NCBI GenBank assembly: GCA_026874595.1
Contig: CM049313.1
Span: forward strand, 11,341,508-11,405,507
Source of the DNA: Sipunculus nudus
Taxonomy: Eukaryota; Annelida; Sipuncula; Golfingiida; Sipunculidae
DNA: 64,000 bases
Direction: 5' to 3'
Shown here: in pieces, positions 26,471 through 38,254 of the stretch
Numbering within the stretch: position 1 is the first letter of the stretch
Layout of the letters: the number at the start of each line of letters is the position of its first letter
Notes under the pieces: generated by a model
Told to the model about the DNA's origin: nothing
Databases searched by the model: none
The model's input: only the letters and a program-made list of their open reading frames with translations
Position numbers and translations under genes: made by a program

Positions 26471-26517
<47 letters not shown>
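26445..26517. repeat. (GA)n microsatellite inside tandem unit 1
   Basis: GAGAGA run with interruptions; the corresponding position in unit 2 (about 27750-27826) is also GA-rich with a G run. Confidence 0.9.
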
Positions 26518-26520
<3 letters not shown>

Positions 26521-28104
26521 AAATAAATTGTAAGTATCCGATACTAGCTTATCCGTTCATTCTCTAAATTATCCGTAGAACTTCAGAGCTTCATCCCCTA
26601 ATTGCATAGTTAAGCAATGAACGCACACATTTATTACAAGAGGGCCAATGGAATTATTTTTATAAAATAGTCTTTTGAAGTAAGAACTGTGCAGGGCTGA
26701 ATATATTTTCTTAATTGTTTGGCAAAGTATAGAGAAATATCAAGTAGATAACGATATAATAAGAAGATGACATTTTCATTTAATGTAATTTATTTTTTTT
26801 TCTATTTTAATAATAAAATAATAATAAAAATTATAATTTTAATATTAAGAAGAAGAAAAAAAGAGCAAAAAATGAAGAAGAAGAGAAGGATGGGGAGGCG
26901 AAAGAAGAGATGGAAACGAAGAAGAAGAAGTGAAAAAGCAAGATATTGGCTACACAAAAATATAGACCTATCCTAAGCTGAAATCATTTAAAAAATGGTA
27001 ACCCGTGTATGTGAGAGCGATGTAACAGACAATAAGCTGACGCTTTGCACCGTTAGCATTTTATTACCGGAAAAGTTCCACGGGGCGGAGGTTGCTGGTG
27101 GGGAACGTGGTGTTATAGGAAGGAGATGCTGGGCAATAATTAAAAGTGGCATTAGAATAATAGAGCAGAATTGAAAACAACAGATGATCTGTACATCATG
27201 ATTTGTTTTATACAGTAGGATTAGGCGACCTAGTAAATAGGCTTTCAGTCGGTAATTCTCACACCCTGGGCCAAAGGTCGGTGGTGCTACTGACGTGAAT
27301 ATATACCGGTAACTGTCAGATGGCGGTCATCCTATCCTTCGCTAAAAGCAATGATTTATCTTAGTCATGGGTTATAAATGATCCGTTCCCCCGTGTTTTC
27401 GTATATTACAAATGGTCTATTAAAAAACAGAAAAAATTGAAAAAATTAACGTTGTTTCTATGTCGTTTATTACCATCCGTTCTGTTTTTTTCTTTCTTTG
27501 TAAATAAGACGGTCGTGTTTGGATTGGAGTTTATAAATATGAAAACCGTATAAATGCGCACAAAAAGACATATAATGATTGGCCTGGTACATTTTAAGTG
27601 ACGGCGTACCTGTGAGTTCAAATGTATAACATATTCGTATCCTCATGGAGTCTTACATAACGGTTCTTGTTATTGTCGTGCATGGCACTCTGAAATCTCG
27701 ACAGATTCTCTATTTTCACTGGGTCAAATTTGCGCTAGATAGGAGTAAGAGACCAGAGATCGGAGAGAGATCGGAGAGAGAGAGATATGGGAGGGGGGGG
27801 GGGGGAGAGAAGGAGAGAGGGAGAGAATAGCTTAGCTTGATAGCTTATCCGTTCATTCTCTTAATTATCTGAAGCATTTCAGAGCTCCATCTACTATTTG
27901 CATAGTCAAGCAATGAACAGTTAATACAAGAGGGCCCATGGAGTTATATTTGCGGCTGATGATATAGTCTTTTGAAGTATGAACTGTGCTGGGCTAAATA
28001 TATTTTCTTAAATGTTTGGCAAAGTATAGAAAAATATCAAGTTGATAATGATATGATAAGACGATAACATTTCATTTAATGTAATTTAATGTTTTCCATT
28101 TTAA

Positions 28105-28150
28105 TAATAATAATAATAATCATCATCATCATCATCATCATAATAATAGT
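28105..28150. repeat. (AAT)n-(ATC)n trinucleotide repeat in tandem unit 3
   Basis: AATAATAAT passes into ATCATCATC and back. The minus-strand frame over it (28101-28316) is low-complexity Asp, Tyr and Ser and is not a gene. Confidence 0.9.
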
Positions 28151-29194
28151 AAATATAAGAAGAAGAAGTAGAAGACGAAAAAGTAGAAGAAGAAACAAGA
28201 GCAAAAGAGGAAAAAGAAGAAAAGGAAGATGAAAAAGATGGGGAGGCGGAGAAAGAAAAGGAACAGAAGAAGAAGAAGTAAAAAAGCAAAAAAAAAAAAA
28301 AAAATACTGGAGTCACGAACCTATAGACTTATTCAAACCTGAAATCATTTTTATCATTGGTTACCCGTGAATGTAAGAGCGATGTAACATACTTTGCACC
28401 ATTAGTTTTTATATTACCGAAAAAAAGTTCCGGGGTGCGGAGTTTGCTGATGGGAAACGTGGTATTTTAGGAAGGAGATGCTGGGCAGTAATTAAAGGTG
28501 ACATTAAACGCAGCGTGAATAATGGAGCAAAAGTGAAACAAAAGACGATTTGTTTTACAGAGAAGGACCAGGCGACCTAGTAAATAGGTTTTCAGTCAGT
28601 AATTCTCACAACTCGGACCTAAAGTGTTGAGTTGATACTGACGTGAATGTATAACAACCAGATGGTCGCAACGTATCCTACGCTAAATACAAAGAAGATT
28701 TCTTTTTTATTATCTCGGGTAACAGATGCGTTTGACCGTGCCCTCTGTTTTCGTGTTTTACATATTGTTTATACAACAAAGTATAATCCTATGGAAAATT
28801 TAACGTTGTTTCCATCCCGTTTAGTTCTATCTGTTCGTTTTTATGTATATTATTGTGTTTTGCGTCGGAAAAGCAGACCTTATAAAAGCGCGCAAAATGC
28901 TCATCTAACGATTGCTCTACTGCAGCGTACCTGCAGGCGTTGAGGTCAAATGACCAAATTATCTGCATCATCACCGAGCCTTATATTGCGGTTCTCATCT
29001 TGTGTCAATGAATTTAAGTATCCGGTGCTAGCTTATCTGTTCATTCTCTCTATTATATGTAGAACTTCTTATCTCCATCCACGTTTTGCATAATCCAGCA
29101 ATGTCTCAATACAAGAGAGCCACTGGAACTCTTATGATATGGTCTTTTGAAGTAAGAACTGCGCTGGCCTAATTATCTTTTAATACTTTTAGTT

Positions 29195-30335
29195 CTTGTG
29201 TTGTTTATGGTTTCCTGCAATCTTCTTGTAAAGGTCGTGACAGGCCGTACAGGCTTACCTTGAACATTGTTATCTGTACAGTTCTTGAAAGATTGCAGCT
29301 ATCACATGCCCAGCTTTTAAGAAAGGGTGTTATCATCAGAGAATAGATGCCCTCACAGTTAATGCACTGATTGGGTCCGGTGCATTAATGCATGACACTG
29401 AAGTTTTTATTGCTAATATGATGTCTTGATTGAGACACCTATAATGCATCGTGATGCATATATGATTATCTGCTGAGCAAAATTGCGTGGTTCAATTAAA
29501 AAATTCCGGAAATTTGGTGGAAACTATACGTATTGTGTCTGGAAAGTAATTCTGCGTAATAATTTATTAAAATTTTATGTTCGAGGCAAAATAAGTCAAA
29601 TTTTGATACAGAAATTAGTGTAAATTCTTGAAACGGATCTCATAAAAAAAATAACACAATTAATCCATTTTATATGAGATCATTTTATATGTTTTTTTTA
29701 GTTGACAAACAGAAAGAATTCTTCTAAGGGGTTAAGAAAAGAGCAACAATTAGCATCATTTTTGCCGGGGACTTGGTGCCCATTCCCAGAGAAACAATGA
29801 TACGTGAAAAGTGTGGGCGGCAATTAATATAATGTATTTGTGTTCTGGTGTACTCGCTGCGTTTTTCTTGCGGCTCTATTAATGGTGCATTGTGGGCAAC
29901 CCTTCAACCCTTTTTGATGCGGTTTATCGGACTCTGCCATTCGTTCATCTAAGCAGTGACATACAAGTTAATCAGTGGAGCATATGTGTTTCATGAATGA
30001 CTGAAATTAGACAAAAACAGGGAATCGGAATTGGGATCATTCCAACCAGGTATTGTTTATGCAGTGAGCGAATATTCATTGACTTATTCTTTATATAAGG
30101 TGGGCATGTAGTTAATGTATCATTAAGACACCTTTAATGATGTAACACCTTAAGTAGTCGTTTTCATTCGCGTGGCCTTATGTACAGGTCTATATAGTGG
30201 ATGGAGGCAAGGTTTGCAATTATTTTTCGTGCCGTAAAGGGGTAAGCTTAGAGTATCCAAGTAGAGCGCACACGCCTCCCGAATGGCCAAACATGCAAGA
30301 CATGTTTAACAGTTCGTTAATGTCTTTGAGAGTTT
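29195..30335. other. Unassigned stretch
   Basis: No gene or repeat end recognised. Confidence 0.4.
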
Positions 30336-30453
30336 GAGAAGAGAGAGAGAAACACAGAAGAAGAACGACAGACAGAATGAAACAGAGAAAGACAAAGGGA
30401 GAATAAGACAGGGACATAAAAAACAGGGAGACAACGAGAGAGAGAGAGAGAGA

Positions 30454-30521
<68 letters not shown>

Positions 30522-30638
30522 CAGAAAGAGAGAAAGAGAGAGAGAGAGAGAAAGGGAGAGAAAAAGAGAGAGAGACAGATAAAGAAAGAGAGAAAGAGAT
30601 AGAGAAAGAGAGAGAGAAAGAGAAAGGAAGAGAGATAG

Positions 30639-30669
<31 letters not shown>

Positions 30670-30680
30670 GAGTGAGAGAG
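30336..30680. repeat. Long (GA)n-rich purine tract
   Basis: About 340 bp of almost pure purine on the plus strand, mainly GAGAGA with AAAG, ACAG and similar interruptions. Frames on both strands (Arg-Glu on plus, Ser-Leu on minus, including the 169-codon frame 30220-30729) are low-complexity artefacts. Confidence 0.96.
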
Positions 30681-30684
30681 TGAG

Positions 30685-31495
30685 TCTTAATGCTGGATAA
30701 GCTCGGTATTGTTTGCCAATACTATACACCCGCTCATACTGGCAATATTTTTATTTTGCTAGCTCCTTGTATGTACTGGTTGAAGCAAGTCCTCCTTTCA
30801 GACTGAATTAGGAAAGCTGCTTTCCTGTTTTAACAGTACCCATATCACGTTTGACTGTGGTGTATACGTCTAATTAATGGATAGATGAACCTGAATTCCT
30901 TTCAGCCTGATTTTGATAACCCTTGTTTCAGACAGAACTAAATTGAACCGGCGGGTTCTTGTGACTCCCCTGAACAATCCTAAATGATGATTGGAGCCCT
31001 GATGTAATTACACTCTCAAAGGGCAGGAAAGAGCAGAGAGCCAGATGGTATCGAGTTTCTAAGCACAAGAGTCTTTTTCAAACCTACTGAATTAAAGTTT
31101 AATTTGGCAATTAAGTTTCCTCCTGATGCCAAAACAAGTTAAATTACTTCTGGGTTGATTCGTGCTTTGGTTGAAGTCTCACAATGACAATTGTGGGTCT
31201 CTGACCGAAACAGAGCTTTGCAAGACAGCCGTTAACAATCAGTGAATATGTTTTTATGATCAAGAATAAAAACCAAAACGTATGTTGAAAACCATGTTTC
31301 TCTACCAGACCATGCTGAAATTAAACTGTCAAAGTTTCGACTGGCATTTTTTAATTTAGTTCTCTTAGAAACAAGTCCTGTGAACCACTACTAAACAAGG
31401 CGAAGGTCCTCGTGTTTTAATATAATATCCACTTATTTCGTCTATCAGTCTCGTGAAAAAAAAATAAAATTATGACATGACAACGAGTTGTGATG
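30685..31495. other. Unassigned stretch
   Basis: Nothing recognised. Confidence 0.4.
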
Positions 31496-31500
31496 TTACA

Positions 31501-31931
31501 CTCGATTCCAGACTTGAACTTGAGTCCCGGTTCGAGTCCACTTTTATGGACTCGGACCTGGACTCGAGGGTCCTCGACTCGGACTTGTACTCGCACTCGG
31601 CGGTAAGGAGGTAATGTAGAAAAATACACTCTGTCACATATAATAACTTTTATAACTACTATAAGTTATATAACTACCTACAAAATATTATAAAATATTA
31701 CAGCTTTATTTACCAAGCTTTGCACAACATCAGGAGCTATAAATATAATTTACCAGAATTATAAACTAAAACTTATGTGTATATTATAAAATTTGAAATT
31801 TCCATTTTTAATTGTTCTTTAAGGATAATTGTATTGGAATCGGCTTTGGACTCGGGTTCCAAATGACTCGGACTCGAAGAAAGTGGACTTGGACTCCAAT
31901 CTAAAGGACTCGGCATTGGACTTAGACTCGG
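31501..31931 (-). mobile_element. Two-block GAGTCC-array element, copy 2 (inverted)
   Basis: Blocks at 31501-31600 and 31835-31931 are rich in GGACTCG, the complement of the 22-kb copy. The 234-bp spacer carries, on the minus strand, AGCTCC (31738-31733), GCAAAGCT (31723-31716) and ATATGTGACA (31641-31632), in the same order as copy 1. Terminal target-site duplications were not identified. Confidence 0.6.
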
Positions 31932-32049
31932 AAGATGCAGTTTTTATTCATTGACCAGTTTTCATAATGGTGAGCACGACGTCTGCAGTGACAAGGGTGT
32001 ATTTTACAATTTTTTATATAAGGGAAACATTACATTAATTTTGACAAAA

Positions 32050-32360
32050 AAAAAAACCAACAAAATTTTCGCGAGCAGGTAATTTTCATGAATCAAATTG
32101 GGTATCCTTTTTATAATAAATTGAAATTTTAAAGCAAATTATTTCATTAACGAAACCCAACGCTGACAACGGATGAATGGTCGAGCTATTAATGCATTTA
32201 ATTGCGTTTAAACTAACCGGCGTGACGGCCCCCCACATAATTAGTATGCAAGCTATGGTAACGATTAATGTAGAATCAAATGCAAATTGCTCCAATTAAG
32301 GCACTCTCCCGGAATTCGCCAAAATGTATGTTCGCGAAAATTTCCGGTTTTACCGTAATG
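32050..32360. mobile_element. Two-block TTCGCGA-array element, copy 2
   Basis: A left block AAAATTTTCGCGAGCAGG (about 32063-32080) and a right block GGAATTCGCCAAAATG, TTCGCGAAAATTTCCGG and TTTTACCGTA (about 32311-32358) are separated by about 235 bp. The right end, complement TACGGTAAAACCGGAAATTT, resembles mariner-type MITE ends as I remember them. The frame at 32086-32295 lies inside and is not called. Confidence 0.4.
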
Positions 32361-32364
32361 TATA

Positions 32365-33135
32365 AACCAGTCGAAGTTTAGACCTATGACGGAACCATAA
32401 ACGGTTATTCACGCACGCACAAGAAGACTTTTTCCAGAGATGTATATTATTTGTGGCCCGGGAAGGACGCGTTTCGTTATTAAATCTTCTTTTGCTTGAA
32501 TTTCCTTAACCAAGTTATGTCAAACGTTATTTCACTGGGTCTTGTGTTAATGTATAAAGGAAGATTCATTTAATGTTTAATAAATATTGTCAATGTAAAA
32601 AGATGTATTAAGAAAAGCCCGAAGGATGGATATGGCCATTTTACGCACAACACACGGTTACTCCATTAAAGGGATATAATCAGAAGAACTAACATGCCTA
32701 TTCTTTCACACTATCGGTTAACTTTCGCACACGGTCTCAGTACCTCCCTTTGAGCTGTTTAACATCTTGTTATGGCTTTGCATGTTGATAAACACATTCC
32801 ACGTGTGTCTGTTTACAATAACAAGGCCGCGAGACCGGAAGTCCGATTTCCGCATGCCTGAGAGATCCCAAACAATGAGTTGACCAAACTAGTCCATACT
32901 TGGACCTTCATGACCTCTGATAAATCTCTGCTGGATGGACATTACGGTCCAGGGGCTGAATGTAAATTCATTGTAGAAACTGACGCAAAGTAATTTATAG
33001 ATAGGTCCAGTGGTTTCAGTGCAAATTAAATGGGTAGCACAGGTCGTAAATCGGGCCCTAGACCTGAGTCATGCTGTGTTTCATCCAGCAGGAACATGAA
33101 TTACATTTTTGGGGACAGGTCAGTCAGGGCATCTC
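32365..33135. other. Unassigned stretch
   Basis: Nothing recognised. Confidence 0.4.
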
Positions 33136-33144
33136 ATGATTGAC

Positions 33145-33225
33145 AGGTGTTGTGGCTCAGCGGTGCTGTGCACAGGCTCTCACGCGCTGTGATTATGGTG
33201 AAGCCTTTGATCGCGCTCGATCCAC
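33145..33225 (+). mobile_element. Possible decayed tRNA-derived SINE head
   Basis: TGTGGCTCAGCGGT resembles an A box and GCGCTCGATCCACG, about 60 bp further on, a degraded B box, with CTCACGCGCTGTGATTATGG between. No cloverleaf can be drawn with confidence and no second copy is present in the window. Confidence 0.3.
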
Positions 33226-33229
33226 GTTC

Positions 33230-36200
33230 TTCCCCAGTTGTGTACAGGAGTTAGCAAGTACTTTCAGGGCAATATTTTGAGTAGTAGCAATTTATTCCAA
33301 AGTGAAGAACCTTACTTTCATGTCATTTCAACATTCTTTACAGGTGATTAGGCCTCATTCAGTTTCCTAGTCAAGTCATATCTGCAGCTAAATGGCTGCG
33401 AATAGTGATTAGACGTGACTAGTATCGAAAAATATGTGATGAGGGCCTAAATGCCGGAAAGCATTAGGAATTACATTTTTATAGGAATATATAGGACACA
33501 TAAGAGTCGGTGGAAGACAACGTGTAAGATATTTAGTTTTTATGTCATGTTTGTTAATACTTATCAACTGTGTAAAACTTCTAGGTGTTCACTTTTTCAA
33601 CGGACTGGAACAAAATGAAAAACATATTTGGCTGTCTCAGACAGGCGGAAAAAGCGATATTACGACCGCCGGATAAGTGTATGATTACAACTCTCTCATG
33701 TTCATGCTTTTGATCGTATAATGTACCGCAACGTTACCGGGTTATTCATTAGCCAGACAGCAGGCTAAAACGACGGATCCAACCGTTAGATCTTTGTTGG
33801 TACATTGTTTTCCTGGGGACGCCCAAGATTTATCTAAATAGATAAAGAATAGTGCAGAAAATGACCGTCACAACCATGTTAATAATAGCGGGTATAAAAC
33901 CCAAAGACAGCAGTGTAAACAAGTGCCGGATTTAAAGCAACTGGATGTCCTGAGTTTTGTCACCTTTGGAGGCACAAAATTTAATACTATCTAATCATAG
34001 GAAACTTGATCTTGAAACTTGAAGCTTGATCTCGCCTTTGCCTACTCAATGAAAATAGAAGGCTGGTAAATATAGCAATGAAAAAAAGGTAACATCATAA
34101 AATCTTGAAAAAGGCCCGCTGTCAGGTATTAATGTTGCACCATATGAGAATTCAGTGACCTGGGAAAGAAACTATTAATAAACCCTAGTTTAATTTGAAA
34201 ATTTGGGCGTGGTCCAAATAAACGTTATTCGCTCTAAACGTCGCCGATACACGCGCTCTTGCCTATAATTTATCTCTGCAGATAGATCATCGCCTGGACG
34301 CTGTCCTACGCGCAATTCATGTCACATCCCCTTATCGAAAATTAATAATCGCATATATGGCTTATAAGGTGAAACAACAGTCAGAAACATGGGCATCTGA
34401 CTGGCTCACTGTTTGTAAATAAATGTTGATTATAATTGGGAAATACATTTTATTTAAAGAGATTTTATTATGCAGCAAGCAATAAGGTTGACCATCAATT
34501 TCGAAACAAAACTGTTTTGTGCTTTAAATGTTAAAGATTAACTAGTTAAGAACTAAACGCTGATGGGCTTCACAAACGCCTGCCTCAAATGCCCCGGCCT
34601 TGCTCTGGACCTAAAAAAATAACTACTGATCACTGAGTTTATACGGACGGCCCACCTGTAAACTTAAATGTGAAAACTTCACTAACGGTTTCGATGGCAA
34701 ATTTATGGATACATAATTCACCCGAAAAATCACCGTTCACACAACTTTTTGCCAGCGAATGCGGCGATATATATACCCCCTTTGGCGACTTTAGATACAA
34801 TGGATATGTCAAATCGCTAGATACCTATCGTGAGTTACAGCTTCTGACGGCAATCAACAAAGAGATGGGATTTACGATTCGATCTGTACATTTATATATA
34901 ATATTTTGTATTGTTACCGCATCTATAGGCTCAAATTAAAATCATCTGTGGTATCAGCATGTGTGGCCATTGTCGAGCAGTTTTCGACATTACTGGTGTC
35001 ACGACTGAAAGTTGGCTGTTATATACAAGTAGAAGTAAAATGCCTACGGAGTCTTGCTGCCCGATATCGACTTAAGCAATTTCATGAAGGTTTCGATATT
35101 GGGTCGTCAGGTGGTGCTTACTTGAGCACAAATTAAAGAAAATGAAGTACGACAGCAAGGAATTATAAGACGGGCCCTGTTAAGCACTACGGGAGCTGTC
35201 TTAAGAGGAGCGACAGCCCACGGCTTCATGGATTTAGATAATAAAATATTTAGACTGACACTGCTGGACGTATAGTTTCCTAATGGTTGCAGTTAATTAG
35301 GAGTGGTTCTCTAGCCAGTCTCACTCCTACCGCTCACAGTGTCATTATATCATGATTGAGAATAGGCTGTTACAGAACTGGACGATAAGCCTCGCAATCT
35401 GTATCACGATTTCCCCTTGATTCAGATGATGATATACCATACATATAAATCACAATATATAAATATTGTTGATATATATCTGCCTTGCAATATATACCAC
35501 GATATACCGCTTAATAAATTTTTTTACGATATATCCAAATATATTAATTTTGGCAAAGGAAGCTTCCATATGACCATGATTATATACTAGTCCTACCAGT
35601 ATTAAGTTCTTTTTGCAAAGTCCGATAAAAAATAATAAATTTCACGATGTATCACGTATATATATAATAATATAATGCTCATCACATGTAACTCAATTAG
35701 CCGCATCCACCCTGTTGTTTTACCCTTGCAATCGCTCTGCCATGGTAGCTATAGCTATTTAAAATGGCTGGACGAGTAGATGTAGTTTTTATAGTCAATA
35801 AATTGCAAAAAAAAAACATGAACAATGCAAGGTGAACTAAAGTAATTATCCAAAAGAAAATTTCCACAGGACTGATATTCCGATATCTCTCACGATCATT
35901 TTGGCAGTAACAATGCATCCAGTAAAGTGAATTGAAGACATTAATTGAAACGGCAGCCTAATAGCTATAGGTATGGTCTATAGAGGTGTGACACAGTATT
36001 TTATAGGGCTTTACCATCCGAAAACAGTAATTAAATAAAATTGTTATAAAACATAGAAAGAAGTTATCCATTCAATTCATATTATGGAAATTACGGTCAT
36101 TTTCATTTCTTTTATTATCTCTATCTCATACAGGCAAACAATATACCAATGGAGTAGGAACTGTTCCTTGGCAGGAAAATTCATTGTAAAGTAATGCATG

Positions 36201-36290
36201 CGATGGCTTAATGCTTTTGTGAGCTGCGTTAGTGCTTAATATATATAATATTGTTCATGTTAACATCATCTAAGAAGAAATTTTGTTTTT
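33230..36290. other. Unassigned stretch (about 3 kb)
   Basis: Frames of 73-89 codons (34670-34939, 34906-35136, 35697-35918) show no recognised domain. Around 35400-35690 several ATATACC/GATATA-type motifs recur in AT-rich sequence, which may be a degraded repeat. No gene called. Confidence 0.35.
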
Positions 36291-36291
36291 T

Positions 36292-36295
<4 letters not shown>

Positions 36296-36343
<48 letters not shown>
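36296..36343. repeat. (AT)n microsatellite
   Basis: About 48 bp alternating AT directly before the first family 2 SINE copy. Confidence 0.96.
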
Positions 36344-36344
<1 letters not shown>

Positions 36345-36347
<3 letters not shown>

Positions 36348-36550
36348 ACGTGGTGCACATAGAAAGCGGACCGAACTGTCTCGCTAGTGAAGCTTGCTTA
36401 TTTAGCGAAGCGGTTGGAACGCCGGACATATGCGCCATAGATATGGGTTCGATACGGGGGCGCGTCCGGGATCACACCCAACATTGGGGCCCGGGGAAAG
36501 GTAGTTTGAATTTACTGAGTAATTACCGCCTCCTAGTTTTCCAAAGGTGC
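36345..36550 (+). mobile_element. tRNA-derived SINE, family 2, copy 1
   Basis: TAGCGAAGCGG (36403-36413) fits the Pol III A-box pattern TRGCNNAGYNGG. GGTTCGATACG (36446-36456) fits the B box. The 5' part GTTACGTGGTGCACATA and the segment GGAACGCCGGACAT are shared with the copy at 36609. After the B box it continues through GGGGGCGCGTCCGGGATCAC, which copy 2 lacks. The 105-codon frame through this region is part of the repeat and microsatellite. Confidence 0.65.
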
Positions 36551-36608
36551 GACTCTTGGAATAATTAATCTTGTTCTGATAGTAGAACACTCTTAAGAAG
36601 GGTTTGTG

Positions 36609-36719
36609 TTACGGGGTGCACATAAAAGCGGATCGAATTGTCTCTCTTGTGAAGCTTGTTTTCCTAGCAAAGCGGTAGGAACGCCGGACATGTGGCGCCA
36701 CCGACATGTGGTCGAATCC

Positions 36720-36722
<3 letters not shown>
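36609..36722 (+). mobile_element. tRNA-derived SINE, family 2, copy 2
   Basis: Begins GTTACGGGGTGCACATA, with an A box TAGCAAAGCGG (36665-36675) and a B box GGTCGAATCC (36710-36719). It ends directly at GGG followed by a 65-bp (TA)n run, suggesting that (TA)n acts as its 3' tail. It matches copy 1 over about 110 bp in the same orientation. Confidence 0.65.

Positions 36723-36787
<65 letters not shown>
36723..36787. repeat. (AT)n microsatellite
   Basis: About 65 bp of alternating AT abutting the SINE copy. Confidence 0.97.
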
Positions 36788-36789
<2 letters not shown>

Positions 36790-36791
<2 letters not shown>

Positions 36792-37790
36792 TTCTTGTCT
36801 TGTCTTATTTGCATCGAGAATGGAATCAGTCAATAACCAACCCATAACCGAATTGAATTGAAGACCTCAAAGCAATACAGAGGCTATGATACGGCAACTC
36901 GTCCAACTCTAAACTCTAAAAATATATAGATTACATGGTTATAATTTCAGTTATGCCATGTCAGTTCAATCCCGACCATTATGAACATATTTGCAAGTCA
37001 AACCATTTTTGTGTTATAGGATCATTCTTGCCAATATTTTTGAAATTGACTAGTTTTCATTCTCAGGATAAAAGGACGCACTTATCACTTACAATTATGT
37101 AATATCCCTTTTCTCTCTCTTTTCTGATGAAGGGCTGCCCCTTAACTGAATAGTGCTTTTTTAAATGTAAAATGTCATTAAACATGCGTCCTGATATCCT
37201 TATAGAACAAACATGTTCACGGAAATACAATTTAAAAAAATAAAGTTTTATTGATAATATTAAAAAGAAAACACTCTATAACACGAAGCAGTTAAAAAAA
37301 ATGGAATATCAGTCGGGGAAAAATTATTCTTGTGACGTCATATAGTTATAATAGAACTTCCACTCAAACAGTTATCTATGGGGCGCGTTGATTCTGGCGG
37401 AATAAACGGAAAGTCAATTAATCACTTGTTGCAAAAATCAAAATCCGTTTATCGCCTAAAGGAGACGGATTTAAGCTTGGTTTCAAATTTCACGGTTTGC
37501 TAAGATTTGTAACATTTTCTAACACTGGAACAGGCAAAAACAACTCCAAGGAGAGAGCAGATCCGCAGGAATGGCAAAGGATTAAGGAACCTGGGACAAG
37601 GGAACAATACTAGTTTTACGAAAAGCAGATAATTTATATTTGTCTTAGAAAGAATTTTTGAATGTTGATATATGAAACTTCATTGGTTTAAGTATGAAAA
37701 GTAACTTGTGTGATTAACATTCTCCGTACGGTGAAAGTAGGACTAAATTTACAGTTTGACCGGGTTTAATGGGGCCTAAACACAGTTAAA
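36790..37790. other. Unassigned stretch
   Basis: No gene or element recognised. TCCGTACGGTGAAA at about 37724 also occurs at about 18536, a shared 14-mer of unknown meaning. Confidence 0.4.
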
Positions 37791-37795
37791 GCCTA

Positions 37796-38251
37796 GTTCA
37801 CAACCGGCCGTACGGGCTTCTACGGCCTGTTTGCGTCCAAACGTTGTGCAAAATTTCACGTGCCACGCAAGAACGCCTTGCGAAATCTCGATATCGTAGA
37901 CAGCCCGTAAGCTCGTACGGAAGATGTTGGACATTTCGAACAAATTCGACGAATTCTCAGTGAACAACGAAACCGCAGGTGTAACTTGCTCCCCCCGCAA
38001 GGAGTTTGCAAGTGACACGTGCACATTTTTAAGGTACCATGGGAAGAATACCGTAGTCTAAGACGCACGTCGCACGCAATAAGTGAGAAACTACCACTTA
38101 CATGTTGAGTACGGGTTTACCACATCCCACGTACGTGCTTACGGCCTGTCTGCGACATCGAAATTTCGCGGGACGGACTCGCGTGGCACGTGAATTCTGC
38201 ACAAAATTTGGATGCAATCAGGCCGTAGGATTCCATAAGCCAATTGTGACC
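37796..38251. mobile_element. Fold-back MITE with inverted arms of about 125 bp
   Basis: The left arm (about 37796-37919) and right arm (about 38131-38251) are inverted copies. Aligned blocks are GTTCACAA with GGTCACAA, CTACGGCCTG, GTGCAAAATTTCACGTGCCA with GTGCAGAATTCACGTGCCA, GCGAAATYTCGAT, GACAGSCCGTAAGC. Both ends are flanked by TA (37794-37795 and 38252-38253), consistent with insertion at TA. The loop of about 210 bp has no coding potential; frames at 37776-38380 fall in the arms and are not called. Confidence 0.75.
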
Positions 38252-38254
38252 TAT

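Larger units (their letters stand above)
25566..29190 (+). repeat. Three tandem copies of a 1.1-1.3 kb unit
   Basis: Units start at about 25566, 26805 and 28099, each with TTTTAATAATAA followed by a GA-rich tract containing GGATGGGRAGGCGR. Shared blocks recur in order: GGTTACCCGTRTATG (25732, 26996, 28357), TTCCACGGGGCGGAGGTTGC, CAGGCGACCTAGTRAATAGG (about 25968, 27221, 28569), CAAATTTGCGCTAGATAGGA (units 1 and 2) and CTTTTGAAGTA near each end. Unit 3 lacks the (GA)n stretch present in units 1 and 2. Divergence is by substitutions and indels, so the triplication is not very recent. No coding frame is conserved across units. Confidence 0.85.

Noticed and set aside
30220-30729. 169-codon minus-strand frame, the longest in the window
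   Set aside because: It is Ser-Leu and Phe low-complexity translation of a (GA)n tract.
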